Shown in pieces: positions 1-5,821 of a stretch of 9,941 nt of DNA (its first letter is position 1; every line of letters starts with the position of its first letter). Source of the stretch: Pseudomonadota bacterium. GTDB taxonomy: Bacteria > Desulfobacterota > Desulfobacteria > Desulfobacterales > Desulfobacteraceae. Made by a program: the position numbers and the translations under genes. The notes beneath the pieces were generated by a model. That model was not told the DNA's origin and searched no databases. It saw only the letters and a list, made by a program, of their open reading frames with translations. Location of the stretch: NCBI GenBank assembly GCA_018812385.1, contig JAHJDU010000156.1, forward strand, positions 1 to 9,941. Reading direction: 5' to 3'.

Positions 1-135
1 AGCCGCGGTGTTCATTATCGCGAGGATTTCCCGGATATAGACCCAAAATTAACAAAGCCTTCATTTATTAAAAAAGGGATAAACAAGGGAAAAAATGGAG
101 AAATGAAGGCATTTTTTGAACAGGAACAAAAATGA
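1..135 (+). CDS. C-terminal end of FAD-dependent fumarate reductase/succinate dehydrogenase-like flavoprotein (5' partial)
   Basis: The first reading frame is open from base 1 to a TGA at 133-135 and gives 44 residues. It begins SRGVHYREDFPDIDP, which matches the C-terminal substrate-binding segment (S-R-G-x-H-x-R-x-D-x-P) of the FrdA/SdhA/L-aspartate oxidase flavoprotein family. In that family the arginines and histidine of this segment bind the dicarboxylate substrate. The remaining tail, to a Lys-rich QEQK end, is short, as in fumarate reductase-like soluble members. The FAD domain lies outside the window, so fumarate reductase, another 2-enoate reductase/dehydrogenase and aspartate oxidase cannot be separated. 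The stop codon overlaps the next start as ATGA (132-135), which implies co-translation with the dehydratase-like gene and a place in the same pathway. Confidence 0.75.
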   Translation, partial: SRGVHYREDFPDIDPKLTKPSFIKKGINKGKNGEMKAFFEQEQK

Positions 136-1559
136 TTAATTTAAGTAAAGTTATTGAACGATTAGAAAAAGAACTTTCCAAAAGGATACTCACTCTTGGA
201 GAACTGATCGAGATTGCAGAGGAAGAGGACTTTTTGCTGAGCCATGTGGTCGTGGCTGAGGCCATGGTCAAAGAGGGGAAATCCTATGAGGAAATCCTTT
301 CTGATGTTATGGGGGAATTTGATCATAATTTGAAGGCACTTGAAATAGGTCTGACAAAGGGAAGAAGTTTTATTCTTGGCACTGTTGGTTCTGACTTGGC
401 TAAGTATGGTGACGACAAGGTTTTGATCAATGATTCACTGATCAATAAAGCCTTAATCTATACCCTGGCCACGGAGGTGGGAAATCATGAGATCGGTCTT
501 CAGCCCTGTGCAGGGACAGGAGACTCATGCCCATACACGGGCCTGATAAGGGCACTCAAGGAAGAAGGTTATTCACAAGAAAAAATTGCTCTTGCTGCAG
601 CGCTCACACTTAAGGTAGGGAGCATTTTCAGGGCAGGTAAACAGACTACCGGGTGTAACATGGAAGGTTTTGGGGCAGGCGCGGCAGCTGCGGCTGCAGC
701 ATTAACCGATCTAAGAGGTGGAACTGCCAGACAGGTTTCAAAAGCTGTTGTTCTGGCAATATCGCCCACGATTGCTGTCCCCTGTACGCCTCGGGTTATG
801 GCTGCAGGCTTATGTGCAACCCATATCAGCGGTGCTATTTTGATCGGTAATCAGGCAGCCAATTTGATTTTAAAGACATCCTTGCCTGTTGATATAGATG
901 TGGACGTAATGATTGCCATGGCAGCAAGGATCCATGTGGAAGCAGCCCCCGTAATTACCGCTATTAATCTTGAATACCTGGAACCATATTTTCAAAAGAA
1001 TAATCAAGTTGAACTCTTTGTGGATGAAGATATTCGAAATTCGGAAAAAAACAAGGCAAATAGAATCAAGAAGCAGGCACGCGAAGAGATTAGAAACTTG
1101 ATAGCTTCTTCTCGACCTTTAACAAATGTTTTTGGTGATGTTGTAGTGGGGGGAAGCAGCATTGCAGTAGGATCTCCGACCAATATGGCCCGTATCTGCC
1201 ACGCAATGCTAAAAGGTGAAATAAAAAAAATTGAGATTGATCTTACGGTGGATCTTTTTTCACGAAGGGCTATTAATATACCGGCAATTCTTATGGGTGC
1301 AATATACGGGGCAAAAACAGATGATGCCCAATTGTATCATAAGATTTTTGAACTACCTGAAATCAAAAACATAGAAGTCAAGATCAATAAGGTAAATATT
1401 CCTCAGGTACAACGTATCCGGATAGAGGCAACTGAAACGAGTGCTTACGTAGATGCAAAGAACCGCGGGGGTGGTCGAGTAGCAATTGTTGATGCTGAAC
1501 CATCATTAAAACAGGCCATTATTGCTGCCAAAAGGCTGGGTATTGAATTGGTTGACTGA
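132..1559 (+). CDS. L-serine dehydratase-like protein (SDH alpha domain followed by a beta-like domain)
   Basis: The 475-residue protein resembles the Fe-S dependent L-serine ammonia-lyase family. Residues 1-285 match the alpha domain: a helical N-terminus (TLGELIEIAEEEDFLLSHVV, 21-40), a PCAGTGDSCPYTGLI stretch (125-139) in place of the usual PTAGxSGxxPG, GCNMEGFGAGAAAAAAAL (174-191) in place of GCQAExGxAxxMAAAAL, and VPCTPRVMAAG (216-226) in place of VPCxxRNAxG. Residues 331-455 look like a divergent SDH beta domain ending in a GGGRVAI strand (446-452). Classic single-chain enzymes have beta before alpha, so the order here is reversed. Cys175 and Cys218 are in family positions, but the cysteine of the usual CDP motif is replaced by Ile210 (ISP), and Cys126 and Cys133 are extra. 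Serine deamination is therefore unproven; another hydroxy acid or amino acid may be dehydrated or rearranged. The start is set by the ATGA overlap with the upstream flavoprotein. Confidence 0.8.
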   Translation: MINLSKVIERLEKELSKRILTLGELIEIAEEEDFLLSHVVVAEAMVKEGKSYEEILSDVMGEFDHNLKALEIGLTKGRSFILGTVGSDLAKYGDDKVLINDSLINKALIYTLATEVGNHEIGLQPCAGTGDSCPYTGLIRALKEEGYSQEKIALAAALTLKVGSIFRAGKQTTGCNMEGFGAGAAAAAAALTDLRGGTARQVSKAVVLAISPTIAVPCTPRVMAAGLCATHISGAILIGNQAANLILKTSLPVDIDVDVMIAMAARIHVEAAPVITAINLEYLEPYFQKNNQVELFVDEDIRNSEKNKANRIKKQAREEIRNLIASSRPLTNVFGDVVVGGSSIAVGSPTNMARICHAMLKGEIKKIEIDLTVDLFSRRAINIPAILMGAIYGAKTDDAQLYHKIFELPEIKNIEVKINKVNIPQVQRIRIEATETSAYVDAKNRGGGRVAIVDAEPSLKQAIIAAKRLGIELVD

Positions 1560-1562
1560 CCA

Positions 1563-1604
1563 GTGATAATGAAACCGGGACAATGAAAATGGGACAATGA
1601 AAAT
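1563..1604 (+). repeat. 14-bp tandem repeat, two exact copies plus one degenerate copy
   Basis: GGGACAATGAAAAT occurs at 1577-1590 and again, directly abutting and identical, at 1591-1604. The preceding 14 bases (1563-1576, GTGATAATGAAACC) match the unit at 10 of 14 positions and look like a decayed third copy. Each unit carries an ATGA. The repeat therefore creates a chain of tiny overlapping reading frames (see findings). It lies in the 97-base gap between the dehydratase-like gene and the first RraA-like gene. Its function is unknown; slippage-generated spacer DNA is the simplest explanation. Confidence 0.85.
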
Positions 1605-1656
1605 TATTGACTATTCATGTTCTATTCAAAAAACAATAAAGAAGGGGTAGCGAGTA

Positions 1657-2334
1657 ATGGAAATTTTAAAACACGTTATTCATGACATAGAAAGAGTTTC
1701 AAAAGACCTTGTTAAATCAATGAAGGCTCTTTCCACTGCAACAATCCATGAGGCTTATGGGGGCAAAGGTGCAGTGTCCCATAACATCAAACCCATTAGA
1801 ACAGGCATGAAACTTTGCGGTACCATAATCCCGATTAAGACTCACCCGGGGGATAATCTTATTGTGCATAAGGCCATTTATGTTGCACAGCCCGGAGATG
1901 TGTTGCTGGTGGATACATCCTCATTTGTTGAAGCTGGATTCTGGGGAGGGATAATGACAGAGGCCGCTTTACAAAGAGGGATAGCAGGGCTTGTGACGGA
2001 TGGTGCCGTGCGAGATACAGATGAAATTGCTCAAATGGATTTTCCGATCTTTTCTAAAGGTATTTCCATCAAAGGGACAACAAAAACCTGTCTTGGCTCA
2101 ATTAATCATCCCATCATCTTTGAAGGTGTAATGGTGCAACCCGGAGATGTAATAGTGGGGGATTCGGACGGAGTTGTCATAGTTGCCAGGCAAGATGTTT
2201 CAGCAGTGATAGAAAAGGCAAGAGAACGGGAGGTAAAAGAAAAAAAAATTGTTTCTCAACTCAGACAGGGTAAGACAACGCTTGAGCTGTATGATTTTTT
2301 AAAGTTATTGGAGCGGGAAGGATTAAAGGAATAA
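1657..2334 (+). CDS. RraA-like / HMG-aldolase-fold protein, paralog 1
   Basis: This 225-residue protein belongs to the RraA/MenG-like/4-hydroxy-4-methyl-2-oxoglutarate (HMG) aldolase fold. It shows the family landmarks: LSTATIHEAYGGKG (25-38), a PGD turn (79-81), WGGIMTEAALQRGIAG (96-111), the metal and pyruvate site GAVRD (116-120), MDFPIFSKG (127-135), and PGDVIVGDSDGVVIV (162-176). The Arg119-Asp120 pair is kept, unlike E. coli RraA, whose site as I recall reads VRQ, so it may be a metal-dependent aldolase or decarboxylase rather than an RNase E regulator. However, the residue 21 positions before that arginine is Gly98, whereas its two neighbours have Glu and Asp there. The ATG at 1657 follows GAAGGGG (1641-1647) at a normal distance. 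It is the first of three tandem paralogs and the most divergent. Confidence 0.88.
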   Translation: MEILKHVIHDIERVSKDLVKSMKALSTATIHEAYGGKGAVSHNIKPIRTGMKLCGTIIPIKTHPGDNLIVHKAIYVAQPGDVLLVDTSSFVEAGFWGGIMTEAALQRGIAGLVTDGAVRDTDEIAQMDFPIFSKGISIKGTTKTCLGSINHPIIFEGVMVQPGDVIVGDSDGVVIVARQDVSAVIEKAREREVKEKKIVSQLRQGKTTLELYDFLKLLEREGLKE

Positions 2335-2354
2335 TAATTAAAAGGAAAAAAACA

Positions 2355-3032
2355 GTGGAACGAGAAATATTCGATCAAAAATACCGGAAACGTCTTGAAA
2401 AATTATCTACCACAAATCTTTCTGATGCCCTTGACAAGATTGGCATCCGGGGTGCTGTGATTGGTATCAGGCCCGTGTTTGGTTTGCCCAAGATAGTTGG
2501 TTTGGCTGTAACCATAAAAATTACAGCAGCAGGAATGACAAAATCTAAGCACCATCTTGGAATTGAGGCCATTGCATCTGCACATAAGGGAGATCTGATT
2601 GTTATTGATAATCATGGTGACACACAAAACAATTGCTGGGGCGAAATTCTCACATGTGCCGCTAAAATGAAAGGGGTCTCAGGAGTCATAATTGATGGTG
2701 CCGCCAGAGATGTGGACATGTGTGCTCAAATGGATTTTCCTGTTTTTTCCCGTGGAGTTGTCCCTATAACTGCAAGAGGACGGGTCATGCAGGAAGATTT
2801 TAACTGCCTGATCCGCTTAGGTGATGTTCAGGTCAGACCCGGTGATATACTGGTAGGGGATATCAACGGAGTTGTAGTCATCCCGCCGGAAAGACTGGAT
2901 GATGTTTTATCCGAGGCAGAAAAGATTATGGAAAAAGAAGAACTCATGAAAAAAGATATCCTCTCAGGTCTTGATATTCTGGAGGTTGATAAGAAATATA
3001 ATTATGAGCAGATGTTAAAGAATATGGACTAA
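2355..3032 (+). CDS. RraA-like / HMG-aldolase-fold protein, paralog 2
   Basis: The 225-residue protein starts with GTG at 2355, preceded by AAAGGA (2341-2346) eight bases upstream. Landmarks are LSTTNLSDALDKIGIRG (17-33), KGDLIVIDN (78-86), WGEILTCAAKMKGVSG (95-110), GAARD (115-119), MDFPVFSRG (126-134) and RPGDILVGDINGVVVIP (161-177). Arg118-Asp119 form the expected Mg-pyruvate site, and Glu97 sits 21 residues before the arginine, where characterised HMG aldolases carry an acidic residue (from memory). It therefore looks catalytically complete. Enzymes of this fold cleave 4-hydroxy-2-oxo acids to pyruvate plus a second carbonyl compound, or decarboxylate oxaloacetate; the substrate here is unknown. 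It is separated from paralog 1 by 20 bases and from the next gene by 33 bases, in one apparent operon. The family trimerises with active sites at subunit faces, so mixed oligomers with its neighbours are possible. Confidence 0.9.
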   Translation: MEREIFDQKYRKRLEKLSTTNLSDALDKIGIRGAVIGIRPVFGLPKIVGLAVTIKITAAGMTKSKHHLGIEAIASAHKGDLIVIDNHGDTQNNCWGEILTCAAKMKGVSGVIIDGAARDVDMCAQMDFPVFSRGVVPITARGRVMQEDFNCLIRLGDVQVRPGDILVGDINGVVVIPPERLDDVLSEAEKIMEKEELMKKDILSGLDILEVDKKYNYEQMLKNMD

Positions 3033-3065
3033 ATGATATGGAACAAACAACAAGGAGCAGATGAT

Positions 3066-3734
3066 ATGGAATTCAAAAGGCCTGATCTAAAATTAATAAA
3101 GGAGTTTGAATCATTTTCCACACCCACAATCTCTGATGCCCTTGATAAATTAGGTATCCCGGGAGGATGTCACGGCATCATGCCTGTTGTTTCAGGGGTG
3201 AAGATGGCAGGGACAGCCTATACAATCCGATATGTGCCTGTAGGCGCTGTGAGAGGGACTGTGGGAGACTACATTGATGATGTCCTGCCTGGAGATGTGG
3301 TGGTTCTTGATAATAAAGGGAGAACCGACTGCACAGTATGGGGTGATATCTTAACGATAACGGCCAAGATGAAAGGTATTGCCGGAACCGTCATAGACGG
3401 TGTATGCCGTGATATTCCCACTATCCTTAAAGAAAAATATCCTGTCTTCTCTTGTGGAAGATTTATGATGACAGGTAAGGAGAGGGTCATGGTAGAGGCA
3501 ACACAGGTAATGGTCTCTATAGGAAAGACTCAGGTTAAACCGGGAGATATCATTATTGGAGATGACAGCGGAGTGGTGGTAGTTCCCCGGGAAATGGCAT
3601 TAAAAGTCCTTGAAATCGCCCGGGCCATAGAAGAAGCAGAAAATTTTATTGTCAAGGCTGTGCAAAAAGGCCTGAGTCTTAAAAAAGCCCGGGAAAAATT
3701 CGGCTACCACACATTACAGACTAAAAAAACATAA
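3066..3734 (+). CDS. RraA-like / HMG-aldolase-fold protein, paralog 3
   Basis: I place the start at ATG 3066 (222 residues), because AAGGAG (3052-3057) lies eight bases upstream. An in-frame ATG at 3033, right after the previous stop, lacks a comparable site and would add 11 residues (MIWNKQQGADD) that do not look like family sequence. From 3066 the landmarks are FSTPTISDALDKLGIPGG (17-34), PGDVVVLDN (76-84), WGDILTITAKMKGIAG (92-107), GVCRD (112-116) and KPGDIIIGDDSGVVVVP (158-174). Asp94 and Arg115-Asp116 make a full predicted aldolase site. It resembles paralog 2 (SDALDKLGIPG/SDALDKIGIRG, AKMKG) more than paralog 1. The C-terminal tail is Lys-rich. It ends 24 bases before the aldehyde oxidoreductase, which supports a shared transcript and a role in supplying or consuming an aldehyde or oxo acid. 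Confidence 0.9.
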   Translation: MEFKRPDLKLIKEFESFSTPTISDALDKLGIPGGCHGIMPVVSGVKMAGTAYTIRYVPVGAVRGTVGDYIDDVLPGDVVVLDNKGRTDCTVWGDILTITAKMKGIAGTVIDGVCRDIPTILKEKYPVFSCGRFMMTGKERVMVEATQVMVSIGKTQVKPGDIIIGDDSGVVVVPREMALKVLEIARAIEEAENFIVKAVQKGLSLKKAREKFGYHTLQTKKT

Positions 3735-3747
3735 TGAATATAGAGGG

Positions 3748-3753
3748 GGAGGA
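3748..3753 (+). promoter_or_regulatory. Strong Shine-Dalgarno site of the aldehyde oxidoreductase
   Basis: GGAGGA at 3748-3753, inside a purine run (3743-3753), lies five bases before ATG 3759. It is the strongest ribosome binding site in the first half of the window and fixes that start. It also suggests that AOR is translated independently rather than by coupling to the aldolase genes. Confidence 0.8.
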
Positions 3754-3758
3754 TTAAC

Positions 3759-5576
3759 ATGGCACACGGTTATATGGACAAATTCTTGAAGATAGACCTA
3801 ACCTCTGGTGTGATATCCGAACTGCCAATCAATAAAGAATGGAAAATGCATTATCTGGGTGGAAGGGGCATGGGCATTCGTCTTCTATGGGAGTATGCGC
3901 CTAAAGGTGTCGATCCTCTTGCCCCGGAAAACCCTTTAATTTTCATGACCGGTCCTTACACAGGCACTGGCGTTTTTTCCGCCTTCTACAATGTAACAAC
4001 ACGATCACCATTGACAGGAACTGCGGCAAGCGGTCATTCGGGTGGCGCCTTTGGTCCTGCCCTGAAACGAGCCGGGTTGGACGGACTGATGATTGTGGGC
4101 CAGTCGGAAAAGTCTGTTTACCTGCTGATTGATGGAGGAAAGGTTGAAATATGTGATGCATCACCTCTGTGGGGCAAGGATGTTCAGAAGACAGAGTTAA
4201 TGATAGAAGAAAAACACGGCAGGGTGAGTTCTGCTGTTATCGGCCCGGGGGGTGAAAACCTGATCAAATTTGGATGTATCATGAACGATACCTTCCGTGC
4301 TATTGGTCGCGGAGGTGCAGGCGCTGTCATGGGCTCAAAAAAACTTAAAGCAGTGGTGGCAAAAGGTAAGGAAAAGATCAATATTGCCAACCGGGATCAC
4401 TTCATGGCCCTTTCGCGCAAAGGGGCTAAGGCTTCCCTGGAAGTGGGTAAACATTTTGCCAGGTATGGTACTGGAGCGGCTTTTGACGTCTTTAACAAAA
4501 AGGGTTCCCTCCCGAGTTATCACTTTAGAAAAGGCTATTACGATGATTGGGAAAAGATTAATGCCGAGGCGCTCAAGAAAAATTATTTTGTGCGGGATCA
4601 GGGCTGTTTTAACTGCCCTTTGAAGTGCGCCAACATCCATACTGTCAAATCAGGACCTTTTGCCGTGGAAGAGACGGAGGGTCCTGAATACGAAACCATG
4701 ATGGCCTTTGGTTCCCTGTGCGGCAATAGTAACCTGGAAGCTATAATCAAGGCCAGCCACATGGTCAATCTTATGGGAATAGATCTCATTTCTGCCGGAG
4801 TAACCATTGCCTTTGCCATGGATCTTTTTGAAATGGGCCTGATAAATGAAAAAGACACGGATGGTTTGACACTTACCTTTGGCAATGCAGAAGCCATGGT
4901 AGAGATGATCACCCGGATTGCCCATCGCCAGGGATTCGGAGACCTGTTAGCTGAAGGAAGTCTAATTGCAGGCAAAAAGATTGGTCCAAAGGCAGAAGAA
5001 AGGGTCATGCACTGTTTAGGTCAGGAGCTTCCCGGATACGAGCCTCGACGGATACCTGCAACTGGATTTTCTCTTAGCTCCTCAAATCGCGGTGCAGATC
5101 ATCTCAGGGCCTGCTATTACGCAAATGAGATTTTCAGTGATGAATTCAAAGATCAAGATTTTGCCGATCATATGGGAATCCTGACAAAAAAGGAAGATCT
5201 TATGGCCCTGGTGGATTCACTGGTAATGTGTAAATTTGGCCAGAGAAACGGACAGTTTACGCCTGATGTCGTAACGAAGCTGCTTAAGGCATTAACAGGA
5301 TTTACATTTGATACCCCTGATTTATTTCATATCGGTGAACGTATTTACAACTTAGAACGGCTTTACAATATTAGAGAGGGCATCCAAGAAATTGCTCTGC
5401 CCAAACGGATATTTACAGAGCCGATAGAGGACACTATGGGAACAACACCACCATTAGATGTGAAGCATTATGAAAAGGCAAAGAAGAACTATTTTGCTGC
5501 TCGTTCCTGGGATGAAAACGGTCATCCAAAACCTGAGAAGCTTGTTGAGCTGTCACTTGCCAGTCTGGTTTCATGA
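3759..5576 (+). CDS. Aldehyde:ferredoxin oxidoreductase (tungstopterin, 4Fe-4S)
   Basis: The 605-residue protein is a full-length member of the AOR family, which oxidises aldehydes to carboxylic acids with ferredoxin, or does the reverse with low-potential electrons, in the cytoplasm. N-terminal pterin-binding sequences are clear: YLGGRGMGIRLLWEY (32-46), MTGPYTGTGVFS (63-74), SGHSGGAFGPALKRAGLDGL (91-110), IGPGGENL (161-168) and GRGGAGAVMGSKKLKAVV (183-200). The 4Fe-4S ligands are Cys283, Cys286 and Cys290 (CFNCPLKC) with Cys491 as the distal fourth, the same pattern as the Pyrococcus enzyme. EGPEYET (307-313) and GADHLRA (445-451) supply the conserved acid and histidine near the tungsten. 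The tail RSWDENGHPKPEKLVEL is typical. No dedicated ferredoxin or cofactor gene is in the window. Its place between aldolase-fold genes and an alcohol dehydrogenase fits handling of an aldehyde intermediate; the subfamily substrate cannot be read from sequence. Confidence 0.95.
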   Translation: MAHGYMDKFLKIDLTSGVISELPINKEWKMHYLGGRGMGIRLLWEYAPKGVDPLAPENPLIFMTGPYTGTGVFSAFYNVTTRSPLTGTAASGHSGGAFGPALKRAGLDGLMIVGQSEKSVYLLIDGGKVEICDASPLWGKDVQKTELMIEEKHGRVSSAVIGPGGENLIKFGCIMNDTFRAIGRGGAGAVMGSKKLKAVVAKGKEKINIANRDHFMALSRKGAKASLEVGKHFARYGTGAAFDVFNKKGSLPSYHFRKGYYDDWEKINAEALKKNYFVRDQGCFNCPLKCANIHTVKSGPFAVEETEGPEYETMMAFGSLCGNSNLEAIIKASHMVNLMGIDLISAGVTIAFAMDLFEMGLINEKDTDGLTLTFGNAEAMVEMITRIAHRQGFGDLLAEGSLIAGKKIGPKAEERVMHCLGQELPGYEPRRIPATGFSLSSSNRGADHLRACYYANEIFSDEFKDQDFADHMGILTKKEDLMALVDSLVMCKFGQRNGQFTPDVVTKLLKALTGFTFDTPDLFHIGERIYNLERLYNIREGIQEIALPKRIFTEPIEDTMGTTPPLDVKHYEKAKKNYFAARSWDENGHPKPEKLVELSLASLVS

Positions 5577-5609
5577 AAACCAGCTCAAGGACAATTTTTA
5601 TTAATACCT

Positions 5610-5806
5610 CATACTTAGTGCTTGACCGAAAATCCCGTGTTTGGGCGGCTCGTAGAGGAGCAATGCTCACAAAGTTGCCCATATACAAGGCGCAAAAAAA
5701 TCTTGAAACCGGAGTGTACTACTGTACATGAGGCCCGATTTATAATTTGGCAGGATTTTGCAGCAACGCAGTAGATGGGTGAGTTTTTGTTCAAACACTA
5801 CTTATG
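5610..5806. repeat. Long imperfect palindromic intergenic element with terminal inverted repeats
   Basis: The ends 5610-5635 and 5781-5806 are inverted repeats matching at 19 of 26 positions; TAGTG at 5616-5620 answers CACTA at 5796-5800, followed inward by TTGAxC. A second inner pair surrounds CCCATxTAC (left, about 5677-5685; right, as the complement of GTAGATGGG at 5771-5779). Short hairpins sit inside: GAGCA-A-TGCTC (5658-5668) and TGTAC-TACT-GTACA (5715-5728). No protein is encoded. The element fills most of the gap between AOR and the alcohol dehydrogenase, and its right end touches the latter's leader. It looks like a repetitive palindromic unit or MITE-like relic of a kind I associate with Desulfobacterales; as RNA it could fold into a long hairpin that tunes read-through between the two genes. 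Confidence 0.65.
5741..5746 (+). promoter_or_regulatory. Possible -10 box ahead of the alcohol dehydrogenase
   Basis: A perfect TATAAT occurs at 5741-5746, inside the palindromic element and about 75 bases before ATG 5822. No good -35 hexamer lies 16-18 bases upstream; the nearest TTGAAA (5703-5708) is 32 bases away. It may be a weak or activator-dependent promoter letting the dehydrogenase and transporter genes be expressed apart from the upstream genes, or simply part of the repeat. Confidence 0.25.
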
Positions 5807-5821
5807 AAGAGAGGTTCTAAT

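Noticed and set aside
3033..3065. Upstream in-frame ATG that would extend the third RraA-like protein by 11 residues and abut the previous stop codon
   Set aside because: It has no convincing ribosome binding site, whereas ATG 3066 has AAGGAG eight bases upstream, and the extra residues do not resemble family N-termini.
4297..4623. 108-codon plus-strand open frame inside the aldehyde oxidoreductase gene
   Set aside because: It lies wholly within strongly conserved AOR coding sequence in another frame and has no recognisable protein features; it is a shadow frame.
4598..5008. 136-codon minus-strand open frame opposite the aldehyde oxidoreductase gene
   Set aside because: It is the antisense of well-supported coding sequence with no ribosome binding site or family resemblance seen.
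5577..5609. Possible terminator after the aldehyde oxidoreductase gene (T-rich ACAATTTTTATT)
   Set aside because: There is a short T run but no stable GC hairpin directly before it; any termination would more likely involve the palindromic element downstream.
5434..5688. Minus-strand frame of 84 codons covering the AOR 3' end and the left arm of the palindromic element
   Set aside because: Half lies antisense to AOR and half within a non-coding repeat; no family features.
5804..5821. Earlier in-frame ATG for the alcohol dehydrogenase
   Set aside because: It lies at the edge of the palindromic element without a ribosome binding site; ATG 5822 has AGAGG at the right distance and gives the usual family N-terminus.
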